From positions 1-12,761 of the forward strand of contig JAVBLG010000097.1 of assembly GCA_031553655.1 (NCBI GenBank): a stretch of DNA of 12,761 nt, given 5' to 3'. The stretch is from JAVBLG01 sp031553655. GTDB lineage: Bacteria; Desulfobacterota; Desulfovibrionia; Desulfovibrionales; Desulfovibrionaceae. The notes beneath the pieces were generated by a model. That model was given only the letters and a program-made list of their open reading frames with translations. It was not told the DNA's origin and searched no databases. Below, in pieces: positions 1 through 6,817 of the stretch (the stretch's first letter is position 1; every line of letters begins with the position of its first letter). Position numbers and translations under genes: made by a program.

Positions 1-24
1 AGAGAGAGAGAGAGAGAGAGAGAG
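1..24. repeat. (AG)12 dinucleotide microsatellite
   Basis: Bases 1-24 are twelve uninterrupted AG units, read as CT on the strand of the adjacent gene. The run ends exactly where the stop codon of the permease gene begins and touches the edge of the window, so its full length is unknown. Such pure dinucleotide runs are uncommon in bacterial chromosomes and prone to slippage. It could be a true microsatellite or an artefact at a contig end; the sequence alone cannot decide. Confidence 0.9.
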
Positions 25-915
25 TTATATTTTGGGTCTGGAAGCGAACAGGGCCGGAAGCTGCGCGGCCAAAATGGCTGAAAAAATCAGCGCGCAACCA
101 AAAATTTCCTTGGCGGACAAGGTTTCATGCAGAACAAGCCAGCCCGCCAGCGCGGCAAAAACCGACTCCAGGCTGAGAATCAGGGCGGCCAGCACCGGGC
201 CGGTACTTTTCTGGCCCAGAATCTGAAAGGTATAGGCCACCCCACAAGACAAAATGCCGGTATAAAGCAGCGGCCCCGAGCAGGCCAGTATGGCCTGCCC
301 TTCCGGCTTTTCAAAAACAAGGGCCAAAACGGCGCTCAGGAAAGAACACACCATAAACTGCGTACACGACAGCCATACACCGTCCACGCGCGCCACCACC
401 CTGTCCACCAGCAAAATATGCGCGGCGCTGGACAGTGCGCACACAAAAACATACACATCCCCCCGATTGAGGGAAAGTTCCTCATTAATGCAGAGCAAAT
501 ACATGCCCACAATGGCCGTTGTAATGCAACCCCACAAATACGCCGCGGCCCTGCGTCCCAAGAATATGCCCATAACCGGCACCAGCACCACATAAAGCGC
601 GGTGATAAAACCGGCCTTGCCCACCGACGTATAAAGCAGGCCCATCTGCTGAAACGACAGAGTCACGCATAGCAGTATTCCACAAAAAAAAGCAGCCCGC
701 CAATCCCGCCGTAAAGCGGAATCACCCTTGGCCGTGCCTCCCCCATGCCGTCGGCACAACATGGGCAGAAGCACCAACCCACCGATCAAAAATCTGACCG
801 CATTGAAGGTAAAAGGTTCTACATGGCGCATGCCCACGCTCTGGGCCACAAAAGCCGTGCCCCAGATTAACGCCGCAAGCGTCAGCATCACTATTCCGAC
901 TAATTTACTATGCAT
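25..915 (-). CDS. EamA/DMT-superfamily permease (drug/metabolite transporter)
   Basis: A 296-residue inner-membrane protein of very hydrophobic composition, matching the usual ten-helix DMT architecture of two tandem EamA repeats (roughly residues 5-140 and 155-290). The first repeat shows the family-typical WGTAFVAQ segment in helix 1 and FNAVRFLIGG in helix 2; the second ends in a Leu/Ala-rich helix with SLESVFAALAGWLVLHE, typical of EamA. The ATG at 913-915 was chosen because it begins right at the first helix and has a GTAGG element about 10 nt upstream; a longer frame starting at 1023 would overlap the preceding gene and add a polar stretch unlike the family. It lies 38 nt downstream of the CobA-HemD gene on the same strand and is probably co-transcribed. 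The substrate cannot be read from sequence; exporters of amino acids, purines or drugs all occur in this family. Confidence 0.9.
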   Translation of the reverse strand: MHSKLVGIVMLTLAALIWGTAFVAQSVGMRHVEPFTFNAVRFLIGGLVLLPMLCRRHGGGTAKGDSALRRDWRAAFFCGILLCVTLSFQQMGLLYTSVGKAGFITALYVVLVPVMGIFLGRRAAAYLWGCITTAIVGMYLLCINEELSLNRGDVYVFVCALSSAAHILLVDRVVARVDGVWLSCTQFMVCSFLSAVLALVFEKPEGQAILACSGPLLYTGILSCGVAYTFQILGQKSTGPVLAALILSLESVFAALAGWLVLHETLSAKEIFGCALIFSAILAAQLPALFASRPKI

Positions 916-953
916 CAGCAGATACCTACAGCCAATCTCCAAATATCGAATTA

Positions 954-2456
954 CTACAGGCTGTGCTTCAACACTTCCACCAATGCGGGAATAGTATACT
1001 CCTTGGGCTGCACATGGGCGCAAAGCCCGTGCTTCTTCAGCGTTCCGGCCGTCACCGGGCCAATGGCCGCCAGTTTAACATCAGGATAAGCCTTCAGCAC
1101 CTCGGCGGGCACCTGCGCCAGAAAATTCTCCACTGTTGAGGAGGAGCCAAAAGTGACGCAATTAATGCGGCCCTCTTCAAGCATCTTCATGACTTCCTCA
1201 CGCCCGTCCACAGCTGGCACGGTTTCATACACCGGCACAACATCAACATGAGCCCCGGCCTTGGTCAGCTCTTCCGGCAGCACCTCGCGAGCCTGGGCGG
1301 CCCTGGGCAGCAGAATTTTCTTTCCGGCCATGACCATGGAAAGCAGACCCTTTACAATACCTTCAGCAACATAGCTTTCGGGAATAAAGTCGGGCACAAT
1401 GCCCTTTTCGCCAAGAGCTTCGGCCGTGGCCGGGCCTATGGCGGCCAGTTTCAGCCCGCCGAGGGCTCGGGAATCAAGTCCGGCCGTTCTGAGCCGTTCC
1501 CAGAAGAATTTTACGCCGTTTACTGAAGTGAAGATGATCCAGTGATATTCGGCAATAGAAGCTATGGCGGCGTCAATACGGGAATAGTCCTCAAGTTCGC
1601 GAATGGCGATGGTGGGAAACTGCACTACGTCGGCCCCAAGCTCGCGCAGCATGGCTGCCAGGCCGCTGGCCTGCTCTCTGGCGCGGGTAACCACCACGCC
1701 CTTGCCAAGAAGAGGCTTTTGCTCAAACCAGTTGAGTTTGTCACGAAGACTTACCACGCCGCCCACCACGATAATCGACGGATTGCTGAATTTATGCTCC
1801 ACAGCCATATCAGGCAAATCACGCAAGTTGGACGCCAGGCTGCGGTGCCGCGCCGTGGTGCCCCAGTTTACCAGCGCGGCCGGTGTTTCGGGCGCAAGCC
1901 CGGCGGCAATAAGGTTTTTACTGATGGTGGGCAGATTTTTCATACCCATTACAAAAACCAGGGTGGAACCACTTTTGGCCAGGGCGTCCCAGTTGTGCGC
2001 CGAATCGGGTTTGGTGGGGTCTTCATGCCCGGTAATTATAGTTACGGAAGAGGAAAAAGCCCGATGTGTAAGCGGAATGCCCGCATAGGCCGGTCCGGCT
2101 ATGGTGCTGGATATACCCGGAACCACCTCGAAAGGCACACCGGCTTTGAGCAGTTCCTCGGCCTCTTCGCCACCACGGCCAAAAATATAAGGATCGCCAC
2201 CTTTAAGGCGGGCCACAATTTTACCTTCTTTGGCCTTGCGTACGATGAGATCGTTTATTTCATCTTGCGGTAGAGCATGATTTCCGGCTTTTTTACCGAC
2301 ATACAGGCATTCGGCGTCGCTTCGCGCAAAATCGAGCAACTCTTTCCCTGCCAGATAGTCATATATAACAACGTCGGCCTGTTGCAGAATTTCTTTGCCC
2401 CTCAGGGTCAAAAGTCCGGGGTCGCCCGGTCCGGCTCCGATCAGATATGCTTTCAT
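954..2456 (-). CDS. cobA-hemD: Bifunctional uroporphyrinogen-III C-methyltransferase / uroporphyrinogen-III synthase (CobA-HemD fusion)
   Basis: A 500-residue cytosolic enzyme fusing two tetrapyrrole steps. Residues 1 to about 245 are a SAM-dependent uroporphyrinogen-III methyltransferase: glycine-rich SAM motif GAGPGDPG at 7-14, LKGGDPYIFGRGGEE at 84-98, then VPGISS and ITGHED. Residues from about 258 to the end are a uroporphyrinogen-III synthase domain (VVVTRAREQ at its start, later FTSVNGV, IGPATAEAL and TFGSSSTVENF). HemD closes hydroxymethylbilane to uroporphyrinogen III; CobA methylates it at C2 and C7 to precorrin-2, the branch point to sirohaem, cobalamin and, in sulfate reducers, haem through sirohaem. 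This fusion is known in Desulfovibrio. The start MKAYLIGAG is set by family alignment, with AAGGCGGG upstream; an in-frame ATG at 2558 would add 34 unlike residues and overlap the promoter. A permease gene follows after 38 nt. Confidence 0.96.
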   Translation of the reverse strand: MKAYLIGAGPGDPGLLTLRGKEILQQADVVIYDYLAGKELLDFARSDAECLYVGKKAGNHALPQDEINDLIVRKAKEGKIVARLKGGDPYIFGRGGEEAEELLKAGVPFEVVPGISSTIAGPAYAGIPLTHRAFSSSVTIITGHEDPTKPDSAHNWDALAKSGSTLVFVMGMKNLPTISKNLIAAGLAPETPAALVNWGTTARHRSLASNLRDLPDMAVEHKFSNPSIIVVGGVVSLRDKLNWFEQKPLLGKGVVVTRAREQASGLAAMLRELGADVVQFPTIAIRELEDYSRIDAAIASIAEYHWIIFTSVNGVKFFWERLRTAGLDSRALGGLKLAAIGPATAEALGEKGIVPDFIPESYVAEGIVKGLLSMVMAGKKILLPRAAQAREVLPEELTKAGAHVDVVPVYETVPAVDGREEVMKMLEEGRINCVTFGSSSTVENFLAQVPAEVLKAYPDVKLAAIGPVTAGTLKKHGLCAHVQPKEYTIPALVEVLKHSL

Positions 2457-2529
2457 GAAACAGCCCGCCTTTTTTATTAGAGCGTTTTTGCCAACGCATT
2501 GAGTAAAATACTCTTGAATTGAACTTTCA

Positions 2530-2558
2530 ACAATACTCCAAGTTGGGCTGAACGTCAA
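2530..2558 (-). promoter_or_regulatory. Sigma70-type promoter for the cobA-hemD gene
   Basis: On the minus strand TTGACG (2553-2558) is separated by exactly 17 nt from TATTGT (2530-2535). The -35 matches consensus at five of six positions, the -10 at four. Transcription would start near 2523, giving a leader of about 67 nt before the ATG at 2456. The leader contains two small dyads: GAGTA-AAA-TACTC at 2501-2513, and TTGAA/TTCAA arms spaced by 2 nt just downstream of the -10. They may be operator half-sites. Confidence 0.55.
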
Positions 2559-2689
2559 AACTTACCTATATGCTATTAAATTTTGCTTGGACATACGTCC
2601 GCCCTTTTCAGCCGGCGTTCCTTGTAAAGAAGCTTTTTGACCGGGAAAAGAACTTGTATAAAGCTGCTAATAACTTTATAAAACACTCC

Positions 2690-5023
2690 ATGAAAAAGCT
2701 TCCGGTACTCTCTTTTCAGCATAAAAGTATGCTTGCCTTGTTGCTGCTCATAAACCTGACTTTCATAATCACTTGGTTCATGGGCAAGGGGCTTACAGAA
2801 AGCACAGTGTTAAAAGAGAAAGAAAGCAAGCTCATGGCCCTGGCCAGAATCATGGATTTTCGCCTTGAACCAGGCGGTTTCAAGGAGATTTTGCTCCGCT
2901 ACGGCGCGCAAAACGCCCCTCGTGAACAAAAGATACAAATACTCCGCGAAGTTCTTTCCCCCATAGCCGATGAAGTGGGGGCTTCCTCTCCAGGCCTTGG
3001 CGTCGGCTATTACGATCTGGATCTGGACGCCATAGTGGCCTATGCCCCGTCAAAAGATTTCGGCCAGGCCGTGGGACGCACAATACCGCAAAACCACCCC
3101 GGCCGCACCGTAATGCGTGAATACAAAGAGATGGCGGCATCGGGCAGCATGGTGCGCGGCGACATACTTAATGCCATGCACCCCATCGAACGCGACGGTG
3201 AAGTTGTTGGATATACGTGGGCTAATGAGCTTAAAACAGATATAACACATCAAATCAATGCCATGGGCCGCGATTTGTTTTTTATAATGTTGATTTGCTG
3301 CTTCATCGCCTGCGGGCTTATTTTCTTCATCGCGCGGCGCACGGTGCGCGACGTGGATCGAATAATAAGCAGCGTGCGCGCCATGCGTTTTGACCTCAAC
3401 CTGCGCATTGAGCCGGGCGAAGGCGAACTTGGTGAGGTGGCCAACAGCATCAACTACATGGCCGAGGGCATATCGAGAGCCAATGAGGAAAGGGTACGCG
3501 CTGTATCCGTGCTGCAAAGCGTGATGAGCAATGTAGAGTCGGTCATATACGTATGCGACCCACACACCAAAACCCTTATTTACGCTAATGACTATCTTCG
3601 CAAGATCATGAATAACTCGGATCTTACGGGCAAACTCTGCCACGAAGTTTTGCAGGGCCGTTCCGAGCCTTGCCCGTTCTGCCCTCAGAAACAGCTTTTT
3701 GACGAAAATGGCGGCCCCGTTTTCACTCCATTGCGCTGGGAATTCCACAATGAGCTGGCCCAGCGCGACTTTTTGGTGATGGATCGCCTGATCAACTGGC
3801 ATGACGGCAGGCTGCTGCATATGGAGGTTGGTACGGACATCACCGAGCGCAAGGCCCTGGCTATGGCTGAGGCAGCCAACAATGCCCAGCGCGAATTTAT
3901 GGCGCGCATGAGCCATGAAATACGCACGCCCATGAGTGGGGTGCTGGGTATGACCCATTTGGCCATACAAGCCAATCCCGCGCCTGTTCAGTTGGAGTAT
4001 CTGAAAAAAATTCAGTCTTCCGCTTCGCTGCTTCTGGGCATTATAAATGATATTCTCGACTATTCGCGCATAGAGTCAGGCAAATTCAAAATGGAGCAAG
4101 CTCCCTTCAACATCCGAGAATTGTTAGAGAGTATAAAAGATTTGATCCTTCCGGGCATGAAAGAAAAAAATCTTGAATTCAGATCCGCTATTGACGCATC
4201 CGTACCCGAAACAGTGGTCGGAGACGCGCTGCGCCTTTCACAAATCATGCTGAATCTGCTCGGAAATGCTTCCAAATTCACTATGAAAGGCCATGTATGC
4301 ATCAGCCTTCGAGCCGAACCACTCGCCCCCGGACGGATCAATCTATTTTGTCGAGTGGAAGATTCGGGAATAGGCATAAGCGAGGAAGAGCGGAAAAAGC
4401 TGTTTGCTCCCTTTGCCCAGGCCGACGATTCCACTTCACGCAAATTCGGCGGCACCGGGCTTGGCCTCTCTATAAGTAAAACCATGGTGGAGATGATGGG
4501 AGGCGAAATAGGCGTTGAAAGTCTGCCAGGTGAAGGCAGCTCCTTCTTTTTTAATGTGGGTTTGGCACTTATTCAGGAAGGGGAAGCATTGAAAGGCGCA
4601 GTGGAAAAAAAACCTTGGGAAGGCGCCAACTATAACGGGCGTGAAATTCTGCTGGTGGAAGACAACAATATCAACCAGGAAATCGTATTGGCCATTCTGG
4701 ATCACTTGGGAATAAAGGCCGATTTGGCCGAAAACGGCGAAGAGGCCGTGGAATCATTCATGAGCAAGGATTATTCCCTGATTCTCATGGATGTGCGCAT
4801 GCCGGTCATGGACGGCATTGAAGCCACCAAACGGATAAGGAGCAGCTCAAAGCCAAGTGCTGACGCCATTCCCATAATCGCCATGACCGCCAATGTAATG
4901 GAAGAAGACAGAAAAGCCGGAAAAAACGCCGGTATGAGCGATTATCTGGCCAAGCCTATTGATTTGGAAGAATTCCAAAAAGCGTTGTATCGGTGGATGG
5001 GATCATCCGGGCCAGTACAATAA
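2690..5023 (+). CDS. Membrane-bound hybrid sensor histidine kinase (Cache-like sensor, HAMP, PAS, HisKA, HATPase, receiver)
   Basis: A 777-residue inner-membrane hybrid kinase. TM1 (14-31) and TM2 (about 196-216) flank a periplasmic sensor of some 160 residues, probably Cache/PAS-like; then a HAMP linker (about 217-272), a cytosolic PAS (about 285-390, ending GTDITERK), HisKA with phospho-accepting H409 in MSHEIRTPMSG, and HATPase_c with N-box N522-N526, DSGIGIS from D558 and GGTGLGLS at 587-594. The terminal receiver has E657/D658, phospho-acceptor D701, T733 and K755. All catalytic residues are present. There is no HPt domain and no partner regulator nearby, so the output is unknown. The PAS carries C317-x10-C328-P-F-C331. 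ATG 2690 was preferred because MKKLPVLSF leads straight into TM1; an in-frame ATG at 2570 would add 40 residues. Neither start has a clear Shine-Dalgarno sequence, so the N-terminus is uncertain. Transcribed divergently from cobA-hemD. Confidence 0.93.
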   Translation: MKKLPVLSFQHKSMLALLLLINLTFIITWFMGKGLTESTVLKEKESKLMALARIMDFRLEPGGFKEILLRYGAQNAPREQKIQILREVLSPIADEVGASSPGLGVGYYDLDLDAIVAYAPSKDFGQAVGRTIPQNHPGRTVMREYKEMAASGSMVRGDILNAMHPIERDGEVVGYTWANELKTDITHQINAMGRDLFFIMLICCFIACGLIFFIARRTVRDVDRIISSVRAMRFDLNLRIEPGEGELGEVANSINYMAEGISRANEERVRAVSVLQSVMSNVESVIYVCDPHTKTLIYANDYLRKIMNNSDLTGKLCHEVLQGRSEPCPFCPQKQLFDENGGPVFTPLRWEFHNELAQRDFLVMDRLINWHDGRLLHMEVGTDITERKALAMAEAANNAQREFMARMSHEIRTPMSGVLGMTHLAIQANPAPVQLEYLKKIQSSASLLLGIINDILDYSRIESGKFKMEQAPFNIRELLESIKDLILPGMKEKNLEFRSAIDASVPETVVGDALRLSQIMLNLLGNASKFTMKGHVCISLRAEPLAPGRINLFCRVEDSGIGISEEERKKLFAPFAQADDSTSRKFGGTGLGLSISKTMVEMMGGEIGVESLPGEGSSFFFNVGLALIQEGEALKGAVEKKPWEGANYNGREILLVEDNNINQEIVLAILDHLGIKADLAENGEEAVESFMSKDYSLILMDVRMPVMDGIEATKRIRSSSKPSADAIPIIAMTANVMEEDRKAGKNAGMSDYLAKPIDLEEFQKALYRWMGSSGPVQ

Positions 5024-5108
5024 AACAGCATTTACAACCACATTCCGAGCTTGTCCGCCCTTACGTCGGGATGAGGCATAACAAGTGAACTTTGTTTCGC
5101 AACGAGAA

Positions 5109-5171
5109 AAGCGTCTGCCCCGGCTCAGGTCTGTATCGTAATGGTACTTCCTCGAGCCGGGGCAGACGCTT
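5109..5171. terminator. Perfect 18-bp inverted repeat between convergent genes, probable terminator
   Basis: Arms 5109-5126 and 5154-5171 are perfectly complementary over 18 bp and enclose 27 nt; AGG/CCT can extend the stem past a one-base bulge. On the minus strand the second arm ends in four T followed by CTCGTT, so it can work as an intrinsic terminator for the HAD gene ending at 5200. On the plus strand no T-run follows, so termination of the kinase transcript there is less clear. The loop is long for a terminator; a repeat element or an RNase III-type processing stem is possible. The rest of the gap (5024-5199) shows nothing else convincing. Confidence 0.6.
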
Positions 5172-5199
5172 GGCAAAGCTGTGGAGCAAAAGGCGCTTG

Positions 5200-5847
5200 C
5201 TATGCCCCGCCCCGATGCGTCTCTTCCAGCCAGGCGGAAAGCCCGACCAGATTCTCTTCGCACGGCCACGAGCCGCCCATTAAATCACGCCCGCGCCCGT
5301 AGAATAAAGTGCCCACAGCCTCGGCCGCGCGCAAATCGGTTGAGGAATCTCCCACCATCACACATTCTTCCGGCTCAAAGCCCGTACTGTTGACAATCTG
5401 CCGTAAAAGCTCAGTTTTTCCGGGAGGTGAGCCGAAAATTCCGTCAAAATATGAAGAAAGGTTTTTGGCCGCCAGAATATCGTTAAGTTCATCATGGGGT
5501 GCGCCAGAGCATACATAAATGGGGATACGCCCCTTCCAGGCCTGAAGAGTTTCCATTATGCCCGGCACCAGCGGACATTCATAAAGAGCCTTGAGGGCTA
5601 TATCCTGAAACTTCCGCAGGAAGTCGGCGGTTTCTTCAGCTGATGGCTCACGCCCGAAAAGCTCGTTATAGAACCATACAAGTTTTACTCTGCGGCTCAT
5701 GCCATAGTTGAGCTTGTGATAGAGCATGAGCTTTTCCTGGGCTTCCTTGCCGAAAGGCTCGCTCAAAAGCTCAAAGGCGCGATCTTTTATGTCCATGCTT
5801 TCCAGGATCACGCCGTCGCAGTCAAGAATGAGGCATTTCAAAGCCAT
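5200..5847 (-). CDS. HAD-superfamily hydrolase, subfamily IA (phosphoglycolate phosphatase-like)
   Basis: A 215-residue cytosolic phosphatase-type protein with all four HAD motifs: DCDG with nucleophile D9 and acid/base D11; S114 in YVCSGAP (motif II); K144 in SPPGKTE (motif III); and MVGDSSTD with D167 and D171 (motif IV, Mg2+ binding). A helical C1-type cap fits between motifs I and II (about residues 15-95), as in phosphoglycolate phosphatase and beta-phosphoglucomutase. The substrate is not deducible. It lies 70 nt downstream of a D-2-hydroxyacid dehydrogenase on the same strand; a link through phosphoglycerate, phosphoserine or glycolate metabolism is possible but unproven. The ATG is preceded by three GGTAA repeats (5851-5870) giving several overlapping weak Shine-Dalgarno options. 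A hairpin terminator candidate lies between it and the dehydrogenase, so it may be expressed below the upstream genes. Confidence 0.9.
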   Translation of the reverse strand: MALKCLILDCDGVILESMDIKDRAFELLSEPFGKEAQEKLMLYHKLNYGMSRRVKLVWFYNELFGREPSAEETADFLRKFQDIALKALYECPLVPGIMETLQAWKGRIPIYVCSGAPHDELNDILAAKNLSSYFDGIFGSPPGKTELLRQIVNSTGFEPEECVMVGDSSTDLRAAEAVGTLFYGRGRDLMGGSWPCEENLVGLSAWLEETHRGGA

Positions 5848-5850
5848 ATG

Positions 5851-5870
5851 CTTACCCTTTACCCTTACCT
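5851..5870 (-). promoter_or_regulatory. Purine-rich triple GGTAA tract acting as ribosome-binding region of the HAD gene
   Basis: On the minus strand this 20-nt tract holds three near-tandem copies of GGTAA (GGTAAG, GGTAAAG, GGTAAG), ending 3 nt before the start codon. The GGG elements give weak Shine-Dalgarno pairing at several spacings. No promoter hexamers are evident in the short gap upstream. Confidence 0.35.
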
Positions 5871-5885
5871 GTTAGGTACTGGCGC

Positions 5886-5918
5886 AAAAGCCCGGGCGCC
5901 GCGCTTGCGCGGCAGCCC
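5886..5918 (-). terminator. Hairpin and short T-tract after the dehydrogenase gene
   Basis: Beginning with the last G of the dehydrogenase stop codon, the minus strand forms GGGC/GCCC (5915-5918 with 5894-5897), a bulged T at 5914, and GCCGCGC/GCGCGGC (5907-5913 with 5898-5904), 11 bp in all with a minimal AA loop. After GGGC comes TTTT (5886-5889). The GC-rich stem is strong but the T-run is short, so termination is probably partial. This would lower expression of the HAD gene relative to greA and the dehydrogenase. Confidence 0.45.
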
Positions 5919-6817
5919 TATCCAAGCGCTTCTATGAGGTTTTTGATGGTGTCCACTTCCATCTTTATTCTGGATTCCATGGCATAAGAGCCAATGTGAG
6001 GGGTGAGAATAACGTTTTCAAGCCTGGACAGCGGGCCGTCGTATGGTTCCTTGTTAAAGGTGTCCAGAGCGGCCCCGGCCAGATGCCCGGAGGCCAGCAG
6101 ATCGTACAGGGCGTCTTCATCCACAAGGCCACCGCGGGCGGCATTGATGAGCCAACTTCCCTTTTTCATCAGTTTCAGCTTGCTCGCATTCAAGAGCGGG
6201 CCGCCGGCCACCTTGGGACAGTGCAGTGTTACAATGTCGGCAAAGGCAAGCAGTTCTTCCAGGCTCATGGATTTGCGTGTTTCATCGCGGCTCATGGGGT
6301 CGCAATAGGCCACCTCGGCGCCAAAAACCTCGAAAAGCCGGGCCACAGAGCGTCCAATGCGTCCAAAGCCCACAATCCCCACTTTTTTGCCTTGCACCAG
6401 ATTGCCCATACGCTTTTTCCACACACCGTCCCTTATTTCGCGATCCATACGCGGGGCGAGGCGCAACAGGTCAAGAGCAAAGCCCAAGGTCAGTTCGGCT
6501 ACAGCCTGAGTGGGGGCGTCAGGCGTATTGCGCACGATGATGCCCTTTTCCTTGGCGGCGGCCTGGTCAACACTGTCCATGCCGGTTCCGCAACGAGAAA
6601 TAACCCTGAGATTGGGCAGAGCGTCCATCACTCGGCGGGTGAGCGGCTCGGTTCCGGCGGCAACGCCGTCGCACCCTTGCAAAAGAGCTATGGCCTCGTC
6701 TTCGGTTATGGCTCGACCGGTTTCGTTGAAGACAAAGTCAATGCCCCTGTTGCGGAGCAGATCCAGCGGTTCGGAACTGAATTTGGCAAAGCTTGAGGTG
6801 GTTATGGCTACTTTCAT
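5918..6817 (-). CDS. D-isomer-specific 2-hydroxyacid dehydrogenase (phosphoglycerate dehydrogenase-like, no ACT domain)
   Basis: A 299-residue cytosolic NAD-dependent oxidoreductase. The Rossmann motif GFGRIG sits at 150-155, and D173 in YCDP marks NAD(H) preference. The catalytic triad of the family is present: R228 in NAARGG, E257 in NKEPY, H274 in TPHIGS. Substrate-binding segments include SRCGTGMDSVD (74-84). Family members reduce 2-keto acids or oxidise D-2-hydroxy acids such as 3-phosphoglycerate or glycerate. With about 300 residues it lacks the C-terminal regulatory ACT region of long SerA enzymes, so 3-phosphoglycerate or hydroxypyruvate/glycerate activity are both possible. Its ATG (6815-6817) overlaps the greA stop codon by 4 nt (ATGA), and AGGAGG lies at 6831-6836 inside the greA end with a long 13-nt spacer, so translation is probably coupled to greA. 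Confidence 0.92.
   Translation of the reverse strand: MKVAITTSSFAKFSSEPLDLLRNRGIDFVFNETGRAITEDEAIALLQGCDGVAAGTEPLTRRVMDALPNLRVISRCGTGMDSVDQAAAKEKGIIVRNTPDAPTQAVAELTLGFALDLLRLAPRMDREIRDGVWKKRMGNLVQGKKVGIVGFGRIGRSVARLFEVFGAEVAYCDPMSRDETRKSMSLEELLAFADIVTLHCPKVAGGPLLNASKLKLMKKGSWLINAARGGLVDEDALYDLLASGHLAGAALDTFNKEPYDGPLSRLENVILTPHIGSYAMESRIKMEVDTIKNLIEALG

Noticed and set aside
916..1023. Longer N-terminus for the DMT permease starting at 1023
   Set aside because: It would overlap the end of cobA-hemD by 70 nt and add a polar segment before helix 1 that the family does not have.
1542..2273. 243-codon plus-strand frame opposite cobA-hemD
   Set aside because: It lies fully inside a firmly identified gene on the other strand, has no ribosome-binding site, and its product has no coherent domain.
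2637..2662. TTGACC and TATAAA before the kinase gene as a promoter
   Set aside because: The hexamers are good, but the spacer is only 14 nt, too short for sigma70.
3050..3970. 306-codon minus-strand frame opposite the kinase
   Set aside because: Antisense shadow of the HAMP/PAS/HisKA region; the composition is His/Ala-rich without domain features.
5050..5085. CTTGT/ACAAG hairpin after the kinase as a plus-strand terminator
   Set aside because: The stem is short and broken, and no T-run follows.
5996..6796. Long open frame on the plus strand opposite the dehydrogenase
   Set aside because: It is the antisense of a dehydrogenase with all catalytic motifs; its translation is low in recognisable motifs and rich in His/Gly/Gln, as expected for a shadow frame in GC-rich DNA.
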